A DNA stretch of 9,761 nt from Desulfuromonas sp. GTDB lineage: Bacteria; Desulfobacterota; Desulfuromonadia; Desulfuromonadales; Trichloromonadaceae. Positions within the stretch are counted from its first letter, which is position 1; every line of letters begins with the position of its first letter. Position numbers and translations under genes: made by a program. A model generated the notes under the pieces. It was not told the origin of the DNA, made no database searches, and worked only from the letters and a program-made list of their open reading frames with translations. The stretch covers positions 1-9,761 of the forward strand of contig JAQYWA010000050.1 of assembly GCA_030145265.1 (NCBI GenBank), read 5' to 3'. Below are positions 6,228 to 9,761 of the stretch, in pieces.

Positions 6228-6986
6228 ATGCGCGTCACCGCCGTTATTCCCGCCCGTTACGCTTCGACGAGATTTCCCGGCAAGCCTCTGGCCGATATCC
6301 TGGGCAAGCCGATGATCCAGTGGGTTTACGAGCGGACCATCGAATCTTCCCGGGTGGACCAGGTTGTTGTCGCCACTGATGATGAGCGGATTTTCCAAGC
6401 CGTCAAGGCGTTTGGCGGAGAGGTGCAGATGACCAGCCCGGACCACCCCACCGGGACCGACCGGTTGGCCGAGGTTGCAGAGCGCATCGATACCGACATC
6501 GTGGTCAATGTGCAGGGGGACGAACCGCTGATCGATCCGCGGATGATCGATCTTGCCGTTGCGCCGCTTTTGGACGATGCCAACATCCCGATGGGAACGC
6601 TGATGACGCCGGTCGGGTCGGTGGAGGAGTTTCTCAATCCCAACGTGGTCAAAGTAGTAGTCGATGCTCAAGGCTTTGCCCTCTATTTTTCCCGGGCCCC
6701 GATTCCTCATCCCCGCGACCATGGGCAGAATTTGTCCGCGCATTTCAATGAGCTCAGGGCATACAAGCACATCGGCCTGTATGTCTATCGCAAAGGCTTT
6801 TTGCTCGACTACCCGAAGATGCCGTCGACCCTCCTCGAAGATACCGAAAAGTTGGAGCAACTCAGGGCCCTGGAACACGGCTATCGGATTCGGGTCGTGG
6901 AGACGGACCTGGTAGCCCAAGGGGTTGATACCCCGGCGGATCTTGAGCTGGTTCGGTCTTTGCTTCACGCCGCCGGACAGGGATAG
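6228..6986 (+). CDS. kdsB: 3-deoxy-manno-octulosonate cytidylyltransferase (CMP-Kdo synthetase)
   Basis: This 252-residue cytoplasmic enzyme couples CTP with Kdo to give CMP-Kdo and pyrophosphate, the activated donor for the lipopolysaccharide inner core. The nucleotidyltransferase N-terminus [26 protein letters not shown], the [13 protein letters not shown] segment and [12 protein letters not shown] are classic KdsB motifs. D98 in QGDEP and D234 in GVDTPADLE correspond to the two metal-binding aspartates. Length is normal. The start is supported by GAAAGGA (6214-6220), seven bases before the ATG. It is the first gene of the Kdo block and lies 111 bases ahead of pyrG, which makes its co-substrate CTP. 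Confidence 0.97.
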   Translation: MRVTAVIPARYASTRFPGKPLADILGKPMIQWVYERTIESSRVDQVVVATDDERIFQAVKAFGGEVQMTSPDHPTGTDRLAEVAERIDTDIVVNVQGDEPLIDPRMIDLAVAPLLDDANIPMGTLMTPVGSVEEFLNPNVVKVVVDAQGFALYFSRAPIPHPRDHGQNLSAHFNELRAYKHIGLYVYRKGFLLDYPKMPSTLLEDTEKLEQLRALEHGYRIRVVETDLVAQGVDTPADLELVRSLLHAAGQG

Positions 6987-7049
6987 CCGTGGGGAAATTT
7001 GGGGTTTTCTTTTTAGGGGCATCAGTGTACTATTCCTGATTCGATTTAA

Positions 7050-9528
<2,479 letters not shown>

Positions 9529-9540
9529 ACATTGAAGCAG

Positions 9541-9761
9541 ATGATTGAAACGGCAAAGCATGTTCTCAAGGTCGAAGCGGACGCTATTACGGCTCTGCTT
9601 GACCGAATTGATGAACACTTCGTTCAGGCGGTGGAGATGATCCTCGCCTGCAAGGGGCGACTGGTGATTACCGGGATGGGAAAGTCGGGGTTGATCTGCC
9701 AGAAGGTGGCGGCAACCATGGCCTCAACCGGCACCCCGGCGCTCTTTCTGCATCCGGCTGA
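9541..9761 (+). CDS. kdsD: Arabinose-5-phosphate isomerase (3' truncated)
   Basis: The gene runs off the right edge; 73 full codons are visible. It begins MIETAKHVLKVEADAI, followed by helical sequence and then the sugar-isomerase (SIS) domain start GRLVITGMGKSGLICQKVAATMASTGTPALFLHPA. This is the conserved KdsD/KpsF N-terminus. The enzyme interconverts ribulose 5-phosphate and arabinose 5-phosphate, the substrate of KdsA encoded just upstream. The start is uncertain: ATG 9541 fits the usual protein length but has only a weak GAAG before it, while an in-frame TTG at 9532 has AAAAGG (9516-9521) at a better distance and would add three residues. CBS domains usually follow the SIS domain but lie outside the window. 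Position 12 bases after kdsA, in the same frame, supports one operon. Confidence 0.93.
   Translation, partial: MIETAKHVLKVEADAITALLDRIDEHFVQAVEMILACKGRLVITGMGKSGLICQKVAATMASTGTPALFLHPA

Overview
This window reads as chromosome from a Gram-negative bacterium, most likely a deltaproteobacterium of the Desulfuromonadales type (Geobacter, Pelobacter or Desulfuromonas relatives). That assignment is an inference. It rests on the gene order kdsB-pyrG-kdsA-kdsD, on the metal-dependent type of KdsA, on the GC-rich coding style, and on the DUF4389 and nitroreductase/HD proteins. All recognised genes are on the + strand. I see no insertion sequence, phage gene, CRISPR array, tRNA or rRNA.

Layout. (1) 1-1149: the 3' part of a LolD/MacB-type ABC transporter ATPase, followed by two small membrane-anchored zinc-ribbon proteins whose genes overlap by ATGA. 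These three probably form the tail of one operon. (2) 1150-1427: a long gap with an AT-rich promoter-like stretch, then about 150 bases that can fold into three successive stem-loops. This is a possible leader RNA in front of the next gene. (3) 1428-4062: a lipoprotein M48 metalloprotease with TPR repeats (BepA-like), then a protein joining a nitroreductase domain to an HD phosphohydrolase domain. (4) 4079-4739: a self-contained unit with a promoter, a DUF4389 membrane protein and an intrinsic terminator. (5) 4740-5052: a gap with little visible content except an extended -10 promoter near its end. (6) 5053-6117: low-specificity L-threonine aldolase. (7) 6161-9761: the Kdo operon of kdsB, pyrG, kdsA and a truncated kdsD.

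How the genes fit together. The last block makes and activates the lipopolysaccharide inner-core sugar Kdo. KdsD makes arabinose 5-phosphate, KdsA condenses it with phosphoenolpyruvate, and KdsB activates Kdo with CTP. The CTP comes from PyrG, encoded between them. The ABC transporter and the M48-TPR lipoprotein also point to envelope export and quality control, although the operons are separate. Most of the window is ordinary core genome. The items most worth a second look are the structured leader at 1228-1385, the nitroreductase-HD fusion and the zinc-ribbon membrane protein pair.
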